DNA of 10,029 nt from Caryophanales bacterium UBA6768 (GCA_002453315.1 DKGO01000102.1:1-10029), one strand, 5' to 3'; numbered from the stretch's first letter, positions 1 through 6,929 are shown. Translations and numbers: made by a program. The notes: generated by a model from the letters alone, not told the origin.

Positions 1-1106
1 GGTATTCTACTTGTCATCATACAAGTAATTTCGTACCCTATAGTACCTAAGTATTCAGCGACATCTTCCGAAGAGATAATTGCTGATTGATCCCGGCCTA
101 TTAACGTTACCTTTGTTCGCACCTCATAGTGTCTATCCAACTTTACCATCATAGCATCCATGCAAATCCTGCCTACTATCGGCATTTTCTTCCCATGTAT
201 AATAACGTAAAATCCTTGTAGAGAACGACTCCAACCATCACCATAGCCAATTGGTATCGTCCCAATCCACTCTGTATCACTTGCAGTATATGTTGCACCA
301 TAGCTCACACTTTCACCTGGTTGCAATTTTTTCACCTGTACAAGTTCACTATATAAGGAAAATGCCTCTTTCAAATGAACATTCCCAAGTTGCTTAACAT
401 CACCTGAAGGGAATAGTCCATATGAAGCAATACCAAATCGTGTATATTGTCTCATTTGTTCAGAAAACTGAATTCCAGCGGCACTGTTGCCAATATGAAC
501 AGTCAAAGGGTCCCGATGAATTGACATAATATGGTTCAACATTTTTTCAAACCGCTCTTTTTGTTGGAAATAATATGGTGATTCAATTTCATCAGCAGTA
601 GCAAAATGGGTGAAAACCCCATCTAGTCGAATAGAATCACTTTTACTATATTCGGTTAAAATTTCCGTTAAAACCTTTTCCGTTTCAACTCCCGTTCGTC
701 CCATACCTGTCTCTAGCTCCAGGTGCGTAGATACAGGCTTTTTTAACCCTATTTTCTCTACATCCCTCAACCAATCCAATTGAAATACTGCCAATGTAAT
801 ATCCATCTCGGCTGCCACATGAACGTATTCAGGCGCGACTCGACCTATGACTAAAATGGGAACATTAATTCCGGATTCTCTTAATACTATTGCCTCTTCC
901 AATAAGGCAACCATTAAAAAATCGACACCTTGTTCTAACATCGTTTTGGCTACGGGAACACTCCCGTGGCCATATCCGTTCGCCTTGACGACCCCCATCA
1001 TTTTACTACCTGTGGGCAATAACGATTTTAACTGTACTACATTGTGGCTAATAGCCTGTAAGTCTATTTCTGCATAAGTGTTCCGATAACGATTTGGTGC
1101 CATCAT
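1..1106 (-). CDS. alr: Alanine racemase, partial (3' end beyond the left edge)
   Basis: A PLP-dependent cytoplasmic enzyme that interconverts L- and D-alanine, supplying D-alanine for peptidoglycan and for D-alanylation of teichoic acids. The frame runs 368 codons without a stop to the window edge and ends in CMMTSRIP. Bacillus homologues continue only about 10-20 residues past this point, so nearly the whole protein is present. Visible landmarks are the PLP-lysine motif VVKANGYGHG (Lys41 from the first Met), the substrate-region motif LELETGMGRTG, the second catalytic residue, a tyrosine, in SVSYGATY, and VGRICMDAMM near the C-terminus. Two ATGs are adjacent (1106 and 1103). GGGGGA lies 6 bases before the first and 9 before the second, so either could be used. 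The gene follows the ydcC-like gene on the same strand after 147 bp but has its own sigma-A-type promoter in that gap. Family assignment is firm; only the exact start and the missing end are uncertain. Confidence 0.97.
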   Translation of the reverse strand, partial: MMAPNRYRNTYAEIDLQAISHNVVQLKSLLPTGSKMMGVVKANGYGHGSVPVAKTMLEQGVDFLMVALLEEAIVLRESGINVPILVIGRVAPEYVHVAAEMDITLAVFQLDWLRDVEKIGLKKPVSTHLELETGMGRTGVETEKVLTEILTEYSKSDSIRLDGVFTHFATADEIESPYYFQQKERFEKMLNHIMSIHRDPLTVHIGNSAAGIQFSEQMRQYTRFGIASYGLFPSGDVKQLGNVHLKEAFSLYSELVQVKKLQPGESVSYGATYTASDTEWIGTIPIGYGDGWSRSLQGFYVIIHGKKMPIVGRICMDAMMVKLDRHYEVRTKVTLIGRDQSAIISSEDVAEYLGTIGYEITCMMTSRI

Positions 1107-1158
1107 TTCCTGTCCCCCAAACTACATCTTCTCCGACAAAATATTATTCTTTACTACA

Positions 1159-1187
1159 ATTATCTATCGTCTAGGGGAGTTATGCAA
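1159..1187 (-). promoter_or_regulatory. Predicted sigma-A promoter of alr
   Basis: Read on the minus strand, TTGCAT (1187-1182) and GATAAT (1164-1159) are separated by exactly 17 bp. The -10 box ends 52 bases before the alr ATG. This suggests alr is transcribed independently of the upstream acpS/ydcC-like genes. The promoter is overlapped by a 7-bp inverted repeat described in the findings. Confidence 0.6.
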
Positions 1188-1217
1188 CTATTTTTAATAA
1201 CGATAGTGGAGGAAATA

Positions 1218-1256
1218 GAGCAGACTCACTTTATATTGAGACTGCCCCTTTTTTTA
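1218..1256. terminator. Imperfect hairpin after the ydcC-like gene, possibly a bidirectional terminator
   Basis: Arms 1218-1228 and 1237-1247 form an 11-position stem around an 8-base loop. There is one internal mismatch (1224/1241) and, on the minus-strand RNA, one G-U wobble (1219/1246). It begins 6 bases after the stop of the minus-strand ydcC-like gene, where a terminator is expected. The clean run of seven T (1249-1255), however, lies on the plus-strand side; minus-strand RNA has only CTATTT after the stem. It could stop the ydcC-like transcript weakly and antisense transcripts from alr more strongly. Confidence 0.45.
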
Positions 1257-2267
1257 TTTTATTCCCTTTCCTTGAATCGACGTTGCCACATCAATTAATT
1301 CCTCTGCTGATAAATCGGCACCTGTTAAGTAAAAATTTGTCCCTTGGTAATTCCATTCGAGAGCGTTGTCCGATAATGCACCAACACTATGACCTAGATT
1401 GACGACATCACCTACCATTTCGTCCTCACTGGACGCTACTGGTAAAACATCCCTTTTCTCTTGTATAAGTGTGAAATTTTTATCGCCTTTAAATGTCATA
1501 ATGACACGATCACCATTACTCAACTGGACTTCCTTTTTTTCCAGCAACTCCGCACCTAATGTTTCTAAAGGGTACATGACAGCCAAATCACTTGGCACAT
1601 CTTCCATTTCCATCGTATCTGCATGTTCCAAAATTGTTTCCCGATCAAAATCTTCCTTGGCAAAGGTTGGTTTTAAATTATGATCACTGAATACTACCTC
1701 TATTAGTGGCTGTTTCTCTTTATCTAATATATTTACAGCTTTAGGTAAATACGTTTTTTTATCAAAGTAAACCTCTTGGAAAGGTAAGTTTTTATTATTT
1801 TGGTAATTTGTTTTTGTTTGAAATACATAATGTGCGTCATTGGATGTAAAAACCGCTTCCTTATCATTGACAACATCGTTTATAAGTGACTGATATAAAT
1901 ATGGTTGACTACTATTTTCTGGCCATTCAGTTTGAAATTTAAAGCTCTTTTGTAATGAAGGAGTTAAAACAAAGACACCTTCTTCATTTTTTAAAATGAC
2001 TTGACCCCCGTCTTCCTCATCACTTTCTAAAGTAACCCGATAAAAATCTTGATCAGCCTTATTGTACCAAATATCGATATTGTAGCTTCGTTCTTCTTCA
2101 CCTGTTTTCATCTTCATCGTTGCCTCTACTTTATATGCTTGTAAATCCCCTAGCGTGTCTTCAATTTTTTTCAGCACTTTTTCTTGTGATTTTCCGCCAC
2201 ACCCTGCCAAGGTGACGATTGTTAATATGAAAATAACGTACAAGAAACTTTTCGCTAATTTCCCCAT
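1254..2267 (-). CDS. ydcC: YdcC/GerS-type sporulation lipoprotein (LolA-like fold)
   Basis: Predicted membrane-anchored lipoprotein of 337 residues. The N-terminus has Lys3 and Lys6, a hydrophobic stretch (about residues 8-20) and a lipobox TLAGC with the lipidated cysteine at residue 23, followed by GG. The rest is soluble and rich in beta-strand-like segments, with the pattern of LolA/YdcC proteins: an early stretch on ability to be modified (LQAYKVEATMKMKTGEEE), FYRVTLESDEE, QVILKNEEGVFVLTPSL, then the family-like segment EVYFDKKTYLPKAV. In B. subtilis ydcC lies between acpS and alr, as here, and as I recall belongs to the early mother-cell (sigma-E) regulon. Clostridioides GerS, a relative, is needed for cortex breakdown in germination. 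The start is well supported by AAAGGAG (2282-2276) 8 bases before the ATG. The molecular function is unproven, and the GerS role is only an analogy. Confidence 0.85.
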   Translation of the reverse strand: MGKLAKSFLYVIFILTIVTLAGCGGKSQEKVLKKIEDTLGDLQAYKVEATMKMKTGEEERSYNIDIWYNKADQDFYRVTLESDEEDGGQVILKNEEGVFVLTPSLQKSFKFQTEWPENSSQPYLYQSLINDVVNDKEAVFTSNDAHYVFQTKTNYQNNKNLPFQEVYFDKKTYLPKAVNILDKEKQPLIEVVFSDHNLKPTFAKEDFDRETILEHADTMEMEDVPSDLAVMYPLETLGAELLEKKEVQLSNGDRVIMTFKGDKNFTLIQEKRDVLPVASSEDEMVGDVVNLGHSVGALSDNALEWNYQGTNFYLTGADLSAEELIDVATSIQGKGIK

Positions 2268-2439
2268 ACACCTGTCTCCTTTAATCGTTTGTCATTACAG
2301 CTACAATGAAGGTTAACGATGTAGCCTGCACTAAACTATATGAGACAAGATAATGATTTATGCAAACTTGTCTATAAAAAGAAAGAGAGACAATTTCCCC
2401 GAATAGGATTTGCCTTAAGCTAATATTAATCTATGAAGC

Positions 2440-2799
2440 TTATTCGTTAGTGATGATTACTTGTGCCACAGCATACTGTTTACTGTGGGTAATAGAAACA
2501 AGTAAATGTTCTTTTTCATAGCCGGAAACATCAATAGTAGGGGCTCCATTTTTGTTAGGGAGAACCTCAATATGTTGGAAACTAAGTTTCCCTATTCCTT
2601 GGGCAGTTGCTTTGGCAAATGCTTCTTTCACTGCAAATCTTCCTGCCAAAAATTCAATTTGACGTTTAGGGGATGAAAACTTTTGATAAATTTCTATTTC
2701 CTTTTTAGTTAAAATTCTATCTACAAAACGACTGTTATTTTGTACGGCTCGTTTAATCCGTTCAATTTCAATAATGTCTAGGCCGATTCCTTTAATCAT
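2440..2799 (-). CDS. acpS: Holo-[acyl-carrier-protein] synthase
   Basis: Transfers 4'-phosphopantetheine from coenzyme A to the conserved serine of apo-ACP, activating it for fatty acid and phospholipid synthesis in the cytoplasm. The 119-residue length is typical of the trimeric AcpS type. The N-terminal motif IKGIGLDIIEIERI carries the Mg-binding Asp8, and GRFAVKEAFAKA carries the second metal ligand Glu59 with Lys58. The C-terminal segment LLVSITHSKQYAVAQVI contains the usual SxxH pattern with His105. The start ATG is preceded by AAAAGGATG, a good ribosome binding site. It is the first gene of the minus-strand acpS-ydcC-alr order conserved in bacilli and is divergent from the rhomboid gene, with 111 bp between them. 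A 172-bp gap separates it from the ydcC-like gene, so co-transcription is possible but not assured. I found no convincing promoter of its own in the divergent gap. Confidence 0.97.
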   Translation of the reverse strand: MIKGIGLDIIEIERIKRAVQNNSRFVDRILTKKEIEIYQKFSSPKRQIEFLAGRFAVKEAFAKATAQGIGKLSFQHIEVLPNKNGAPTIDVSGYEKEHLLVSITHSKQYAVAQVIITNE

Positions 2800-2849
2800 T
2801 TTTTACATCCTTTTCTCATTTAAATTTAAAATAAAACGTAATACATGAC

Positions 2850-2878
2850 TTACACTATATTTAAGTTTATATTATAAT
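2850..2878 (+). promoter_or_regulatory. Predicted sigma-A promoter of the rhomboid gene
   Basis: TTACAC (2850-2855) and a perfect TATAAT (2873-2878) are spaced by 17 bp in a very AT-rich divergent gap. The -10 box ends 32 bases before the rhomboid ATG, and AGGTGA (2899-2904) lies 6 bases before it. The same promoter probably serves the ctaG-like gene. Confidence 0.7.
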
Positions 2879-2910
2879 ACGAGATAACTTTTATAGTTAG
2901 GTGATCATCT

Positions 2911-3702
2911 ATGTTTATTCGTCAGGAGCGAAGTCTCCGAGATTTTATTTCTTTTTATCCAATTGTGACAATTATTGTAGTCGTTAATATTTTAATTTGG
3001 TTATTAATGTATGTTATTCCTGGTCAAATTGGGGAATTTATTTATTATATTGGTGTTGGACACAACTTATCTGTTTTACATGGTGAATATTGGCGTCTAG
3101 TGACACCGATTTTTTTGCATGCACAGTTTTTTACACATGTTGCTTTTAATTCGTTTGCCCTCATTTTATTTGGACCCGCACTAGAGCAAATGTTGGGAAA
3201 GGGAAAATTCATCATCGCCTATTTGGCTATTGGTATTGCTGGTAATATTGGTACATTTGTCATTGGCCCAACATCATTCACTCCACATTTGGGTGCATCT
3301 GGTTCAATTTATGGATTATTCGGTATTTACATGTTTATGATCTTCTTTAGAAAGCATTTAATCGATTCTGGCAGTGCTAGTATCGTTCAAGTTATTTTTG
3401 TGATTGGTTTAATCATGACATTTCTGCGACCGAACATTAACATTGCTGCCCATATTTTTGGATTTATCGGTGGCTTTGCCCTTGCACCAATCTTCCTAAA
3501 AAATGTCTTACCATTTTCTATGGCTAGAAATTATGAAAAACGACGTGTCACTTATGGAAATGACGAGGATATACGTTTCGATCCACAACGATGGCAAAAA
3601 AAACGATTTATCCCATCCCATATACGTAAGCGTATCTTTTGGTTTATTCTTGCTGGCCTAGTACTGTTAGGATTAATAGGAAGTTATTATGCCCGGTATT
3701 AA
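2911..3702 (+). CDS. Rhomboid-family intramembrane serine protease (YdcA-like)
   Basis: Polytopic membrane protein of 263 residues that should cleave transmembrane substrates within the bilayer. The rhomboid signature is complete. EYWRLVTPIFLH (59-70) matches the WR motif of the L1 loop. HVAFN (76-80) gives the oxyanion His and Asn of the H-x3-N pattern. GASG (128-131) carries the catalytic Ser130. AAHIFGFIGGF carries the catalytic His181. Hydrophobic segments are near residues 17-36, 68-92, 98-119, 126-146, 156-172 and 176-196. A seventh lies at about 243-260, after a strongly basic, probably cytoplasmic stretch (205-243, with QRWQKKRF and IRKRIF). B. subtilis has a rhomboid gene, ydcA, beside acpS, so this is probably its counterpart. 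The ctaG-like gene follows 26 bp later and probably shares the transcript. Substrates cannot be inferred. Confidence 0.92.
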   Translation: MFIRQERSLRDFISFYPIVTIIVVVNILIWLLMYVIPGQIGEFIYYIGVGHNLSVLHGEYWRLVTPIFLHAQFFTHVAFNSFALILFGPALEQMLGKGKFIIAYLAIGIAGNIGTFVIGPTSFTPHLGASGSIYGLFGIYMFMIFFRKHLIDSGSASIVQVIFVIGLIMTFLRPNINIAAHIFGFIGGFALAPIFLKNVLPFSMARNYEKRRVTYGNDEDIRFDPQRWQKKRFIPSHIRKRIFWFILAGLVLLGLIGSYYARY

Positions 3703-3728
3703 GATTTTTTCATGGTGGTGAATGAATC

Positions 3729-4589
3729 ATGATGACTTTTTTATTGGATCAACATTCGTTATATTCATTATTTAAAATCCATTGGTTACTAATAACGTTA
3801 GTAGCTATTTATTTTTATCTAAAAAATATCGTTCGTTCGCCAATTTATGTAATATCTTCACGACAAAAAGCATATTTTTTCATTGCTGTTAGTTTATTTA
3901 TGATGTTAAAAATGACGCCTCTGGATGTCATTGCCAGCCATTATTTATTCAGCGCCTATGTTTTACAAACATCCATCATGCTTTTCATCATTGTGCCACT
4001 ACTGATCATTAGCCTTCCGACAAATTTATTTCGACGGTATGCTTGGAACCACCGGGCTAAATTATTTATCACTATTTTATCACACCCGTGGTTAACGCTC
4101 ATTCTATTTAATGGGCTATTATCGGTTTTTTTAATTCCTAGCGTCTTTAATTTGATCCATTCATCAGTCATATTAACTTTTATCGCAAATGCACTTTTAA
4201 TTTTTCATGCATTTTTCATGTGGTGGGTCATTATTCAACCATTACCTGAACTACAAAAATTTAATTACATGATGAGGGCGGCCTATATTTTCTTCGCATC
4301 TGTCGCACTTTTTCCTATTGGATTTTATTTTATTATTGTTAAGGAATCACTATTTACCATTTATACAGCTGCCTCAGGTCAACTCATTCCGTCATTAACG
4401 TCCGTCTATGATCAGCAATTAGCTGGTGGATTATTAAAAATAATTCAGACGTTTACTTACGCCTATGCATTGTTAATCATTATGTTTCAATGGGCAAAAG
4501 AGGAGCAAAAAATGGAAGGACAATCGGGGGAAAAACATATCCGTTATGCCCGTGGTGTTGTTATTCATTTAGACAAAGATGATAAATAA
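3729..4589 (+). CDS. ctaG: CtaG-family cytochrome c oxidase assembly factor
   Basis: Integral membrane protein of 286 residues matching the CtaG_caa3 type, required in bacilli for a functional caa3 cytochrome c oxidase, probably in copper-centre assembly. About seven hydrophobic segments are seen, near residues 17-33, 48-62, 76-96, 112-136, 146-168, 182-204 and 236-254. Family-like motifs are TPLDVIASHYLFSAYVLQ (63-80), LLIISLPTNLFRR, a WW pair before IIQPLPE (165-174), and YDQQLAGGLLKIIQ (227-240) before the last helix. One oddity is Tyr77, in a segment where relatives I remember read FSAHM; other family copies also have a second histidine three residues later, here Thr81. GGTGGTG lies 7 bases before the ATG; an adjacent in-frame ATG at 3732 is an alternative. 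The gene is coupled to the rhomboid gene rather than to the cta oxidase genes, at least within this window. Confidence 0.9.
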   Translation: MMTFLLDQHSLYSLFKIHWLLITLVAIYFYLKNIVRSPIYVISSRQKAYFFIAVSLFMMLKMTPLDVIASHYLFSAYVLQTSIMLFIIVPLLIISLPTNLFRRYAWNHRAKLFITILSHPWLTLILFNGLLSVFLIPSVFNLIHSSVILTFIANALLIFHAFFMWWVIIQPLPELQKFNYMMRAAYIFFASVALFPIGFYFIIVKESLFTIYTAASGQLIPSLTSVYDQQLAGGLLKIIQTFTYAYALLIIMFQWAKEEQKMEGQSGEKHIRYARGVVIHLDKDDK

Positions 4590-4669
4590 ATGGCTGATTC
4601 GGGTAACCACAAAACACCTCACCTTCTCCCCGTTCTTGTCATTTGTTAGAAAGAACAAGATTAATTAAA

Positions 4670-4698
4670 ATTCATTTTGAAACAAACTATGGTAAAAT
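4670..4698 (+). promoter_or_regulatory. Predicted extended -10 promoter of the ylaF-like gene
   Basis: TAAAAT (4693-4698) is preceded by TGG, giving an extended -10 element. The region 17 bp upstream (4670-4675, ATTCAT) is a poor -35 box, as extended -10 promoters tolerate. It lies 32 bases before the ATG at 4731 and runs through the TTG at 4677. This makes that TTG an unlikely start codon. Confidence 0.5.
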
Positions 4699-4717
4699 AC
4701 TTTCACATTCATTTTTC

Positions 4718-4722
4718 GGAGG
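4718..4722 (+). promoter_or_regulatory. Ribosome binding site deciding the ylaF-like start
   Basis: A perfect GGAGG lies 8 bases before the ATG at 4731. No Shine-Dalgarno sequence precedes the in-frame TTG at 4677, so the short form is the coding sequence. Confidence 0.85.
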
Positions 4723-4730
4723 AAAAAAGC

Positions 4731-4925
4731 ATGAAACGCTATTTAACGACTATTTTCATCCTAATTACAATGATAACTATCATGATCGGATATAGTATTG
4801 ATGTTCGTTGGAATGGAATTGTTGCCTGGTCTTTGGCCATCATTTTCTTGATCTTTGCCGCCTATTTCACTAAATTCATTCCCGAAAAAAAGAAAAAGGC
4901 TGATAAAAGCAAACATGCCGATTAG
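4731..4925 (+). CDS. Small two-helix membrane protein, YlaF-like (DUF5325 type)
   Basis: A 64-residue protein beginning MKRYLTTIF. It has two hydrophobic segments (about residues 5-20 and 27-47) joined by a short loop (SIDVRWNGIVAW) and a strongly basic tail, EKKKKADKSKHAD. By the positive-inside rule the C-terminus is cytoplasmic, and since two helices return the chain to the same side, the N-terminus is too. The open frame extends to a TTG at 4677, but that extension overlaps the promoter and lacks a ribosome binding site. The perfect GGAGG at 4718-4722 fixes the start at 4731. B. subtilis carries ylaF, a similarly sized DUF5325 membrane protein gene, next to typA (ylaG). Position beside typA and the two-helix, basic-tail layout suggest the same family. 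That link rests on context and general resemblance, and no function is known. Confidence 0.75.
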   Translation: MKRYLTTIFILITMITIMIGYSIDVRWNGIVAWSLAIIFLIFAAYFTKFIPEKKKKADKSKHAD

Positions 4926-4974
4926 CACCATCCGCACTTGCCTATATCAACCAAATTTAAATTAAAAAACCTAT

Positions 4975-6792
4975 TTAATGCTTCCTAGCCTTTTCCCGTT
5001 CCGACTTATTTAAAGTTTTTTTTCGTAAACGGATGGATGTCGGAGTTACCTCACAATATTCGTCGTCATTTAAAAATTGAATCGCCTCTTCTAACGATAA
5101 TTTGCGTGTTTTCCGGATGATTGACGTCTGGTCTTTATGGGCTGAACGGATGTTTGTTAAATGTTTTTCCTTTGTGATATTCACTGTTAAATCATTGTCA
5201 CGATTATGTTCACCAACAATCATTCCACCGTACACTTCCGTTCCCGGTTCAACAAAAATGACTCCACGATCCTCTAAATGTAAAATACTATATGTCGAGG
5301 CTTTTCCATTATCAAGACTGACAAGCACCCCTTGTCGACGACCACCAACATACCCTTTCACCACTGGCTCATACTGACTAAATGAATGATTTAAAATACC
5401 ATACCCTCGCGTTAATGACATAAATTCTGTCGAATAGCCAAGCAATCCACGTGACGGTACTTTAAACAACAGGCGTACTTGATCGTTCCCATAATGCGTC
5501 ATATCAGCCATTTCACCTTTGCGTTCGCCGATTGACTCCATGATGGCCCCAGTATATTCATTGGGAATATCAATTTGCACATTTTCCATCGGTTCACATA
5601 ATTTTCCGTCAATTTCCTTTTGGATCACTTGTGGTTTTGATATTTGTAGTTCATAGCCTTCCCTGCGCATATTTTCAATTAAGACTGATAAGTGTAACTC
5701 TCCCCTTCCAGATACTGTCCAGGCATCAGGAGAAGCTGTCGATTCCACCCGTAAACTCACATCAGTCTCCAGTTGTGTTTTTAATCGTTCTTCAATTTTG
5801 GCCGATGTGATATATTTTCCTTCTTTCCCAGCAAATGGGCTGTTATTAACTAAAAAAGTCATTTGTAATGTTGGTTCGTCAATATGCAATAATGGTAATG
5901 CCTCGGGGTGATCCTCTGGACAAATAGTTTCACCAATATTAATTTTCTCCATTCCCGACACAGCAATGATGTCGCCCGATCTTGCTTCTTCAATATCGAT
6001 TCGTTTTAAACCGATAAAACCGAAAAGTTTTGTCACACGAAAACTCTTTTTCGATTTATCTTGTTTCAGCACGACGACCCGATCACCGACACGGATTTTC
6101 CCCCGCCTTATTCGTCCAATACCTATCCGGCCGACATAGTCATTATAATCTAATAGCGTTACTTGCATTTGTAACGGCTCTTCACTAGTATCCTTTGGCG
6201 CAGGAATGTGGGTAATAATCGTATCAAAAATAGGATCCATCGTTTCTGTTTGATTGCTGACATCGGTACTAGATGTTCCATTGACAGCTGAGGCATATAA
6301 AACAGGAAAATCCAATTGATCTTCATTTGCTCCCAAATCAATAAATAAATCAAACACTTCATCAACAACCTCAGTTGGTCTAGCATTTGGACGGTCAATT
6401 TTATTTAACACAACAATTGGCTTTAAGTCCTCATCTAAAGCCTTTTTCAAAACGAATCTTGTTTGTGGCATTGTCCCTTCAAAGGCATCGACGACTAAAA
6501 TAACACCATCTACCATTTTCATAATTCGTTCAACTTCCCCACCGAAATCAGCATGTCCGGGTGTGTCTAATATATTAATGGTTGTATCCTTATAATTAAC
6601 CGCGGTATTTTTAGATAATATTGTAATCCCACGTTCCTTCTCAATTTCGTCGGAATCCATCGCTCGTGTGGCAACCTGTTCATGGGCTTGAAAAGTACCT
6701 GAGTATTTTAGTAACTGATCAACCAACGTTGTTTTTCCATGATCAACGTGGGCAATGATTGCAATATTTCGTATGTCATTTCTTAATCCCAT
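4975..6792 (-). CDS. typA: Translational GTPase TypA/BipA
   Basis: Ribosome-associated GTPase of the EF-G family, implicated in 50S subunit assembly and in growth under stress and cold; 605 residues, close to the usual 605-615. G1 is AHVDHGKTT (14-22), G2 RGITI (54-58, Thr57), G3 DTPGH (76-80), G4 NKID (130-133), and G5 around SA (168-169). A beta-barrel domain II (LLDYNDYVGRIGIGRI), EF-G-like domains III and V (GRGELHLSVLIENMRREG) and the TypA-specific C-terminal domain (GTEVYGGMIVGEHNR, then IRLRKKTLNKSEREKAR) follow. The frame is open up to 6933, but the extra 47 codons look unlike any GTPase N-terminus and overlap the preceding gene's stop. MGLRNDIRNIAIIAHVDHGK is the family's usual beginning, and GAGGGG sits 7 bases before it. 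Convergent with the ylaF-like gene; no convincing intrinsic terminator lies in the 49 bp between them. Confidence 0.97.
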   Translation of the reverse strand: MGLRNDIRNIAIIAHVDHGKTTLVDQLLKYSGTFQAHEQVATRAMDSDEIEKERGITILSKNTAVNYKDTTINILDTPGHADFGGEVERIMKMVDGVILVVDAFEGTMPQTRFVLKKALDEDLKPIVVLNKIDRPNARPTEVVDEVFDLFIDLGANEDQLDFPVLYASAVNGTSSTDVSNQTETMDPIFDTIITHIPAPKDTSEEPLQMQVTLLDYNDYVGRIGIGRIRRGKIRVGDRVVVLKQDKSKKSFRVTKLFGFIGLKRIDIEEARSGDIIAVSGMEKINIGETICPEDHPEALPLLHIDEPTLQMTFLVNNSPFAGKEGKYITSAKIEERLKTQLETDVSLRVESTASPDAWTVSGRGELHLSVLIENMRREGYELQISKPQVIQKEIDGKLCEPMENVQIDIPNEYTGAIMESIGERKGEMADMTHYGNDQVRLLFKVPSRGLLGYSTEFMSLTRGYGILNHSFSQYEPVVKGYVGGRRQGVLVSLDNGKASTYSILHLEDRGVIFVEPGTEVYGGMIVGEHNRDNDLTVNITKEKHLTNIRSAHKDQTSIIRKTRKLSLEEAIQFLNDDEYCEVTPTSIRLRKKTLNKSEREKARKH

Positions 6793-6799
6793 CTGTTTT

Positions 6800-6805
6800 C
6801 CCCTC
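6800..6805 (-). promoter_or_regulatory. Ribosome binding site deciding the typA start
   Basis: GAGGGG on the minus strand, 7 bases before the ATG at 6792. It supports the 605-residue TypA over the longer open frame. Confidence 0.85.
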
Positions 6806-6831
6806 AAAGTAAAAAATATTTTAGCGTGATA

Positions 6832-6860
6832 AGTATACACGAAAGTGAAATTAAAATCAT
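6832..6860 (-). promoter_or_regulatory. Possible promoter of typA
   Basis: On the minus strand TATACT (6837-6832) lies 39 bases before the typA ATG, with a weak -35 (ATGATT, 6860-6855) at 17-bp spacing. The 137-bp gap after the LTA-synthase-family gene leaves room for an independent promoter, but the -35 box is poor, and read-through from the upstream gene is also possible. Confidence 0.35.
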
Positions 6861-6929
6861 TCATTTTTGGACATATCAAATCACCATTAGAGTTTTTGCA
6901 AATGTTATTGACAGAAAAAATGAATTTGT

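Noticed and set aside
847..1077. Plus-strand open frame of 76 codons inside alr
   Set aside because: It is antisense to a clearly conserved alr segment including the PLP-lysine motif, has no ribosome binding site, and its translation has no recognisable pattern.
4631..4660. Inverted repeat GTTCTT/AAGAAC after the ctaG-like gene as a terminator
   Set aside because: The stem is only six bases with a 13-base loop, lacks GC strength and has no T-run after it; a second register pairs equally well. Not convincing.
4926..4974. Terminator between the convergent ylaF-like gene and typA
   Set aside because: Only an A/T palindrome (AATTTAAATT) is present; no GC stem. Termination here may use another mechanism or occur inside the opposing gene.
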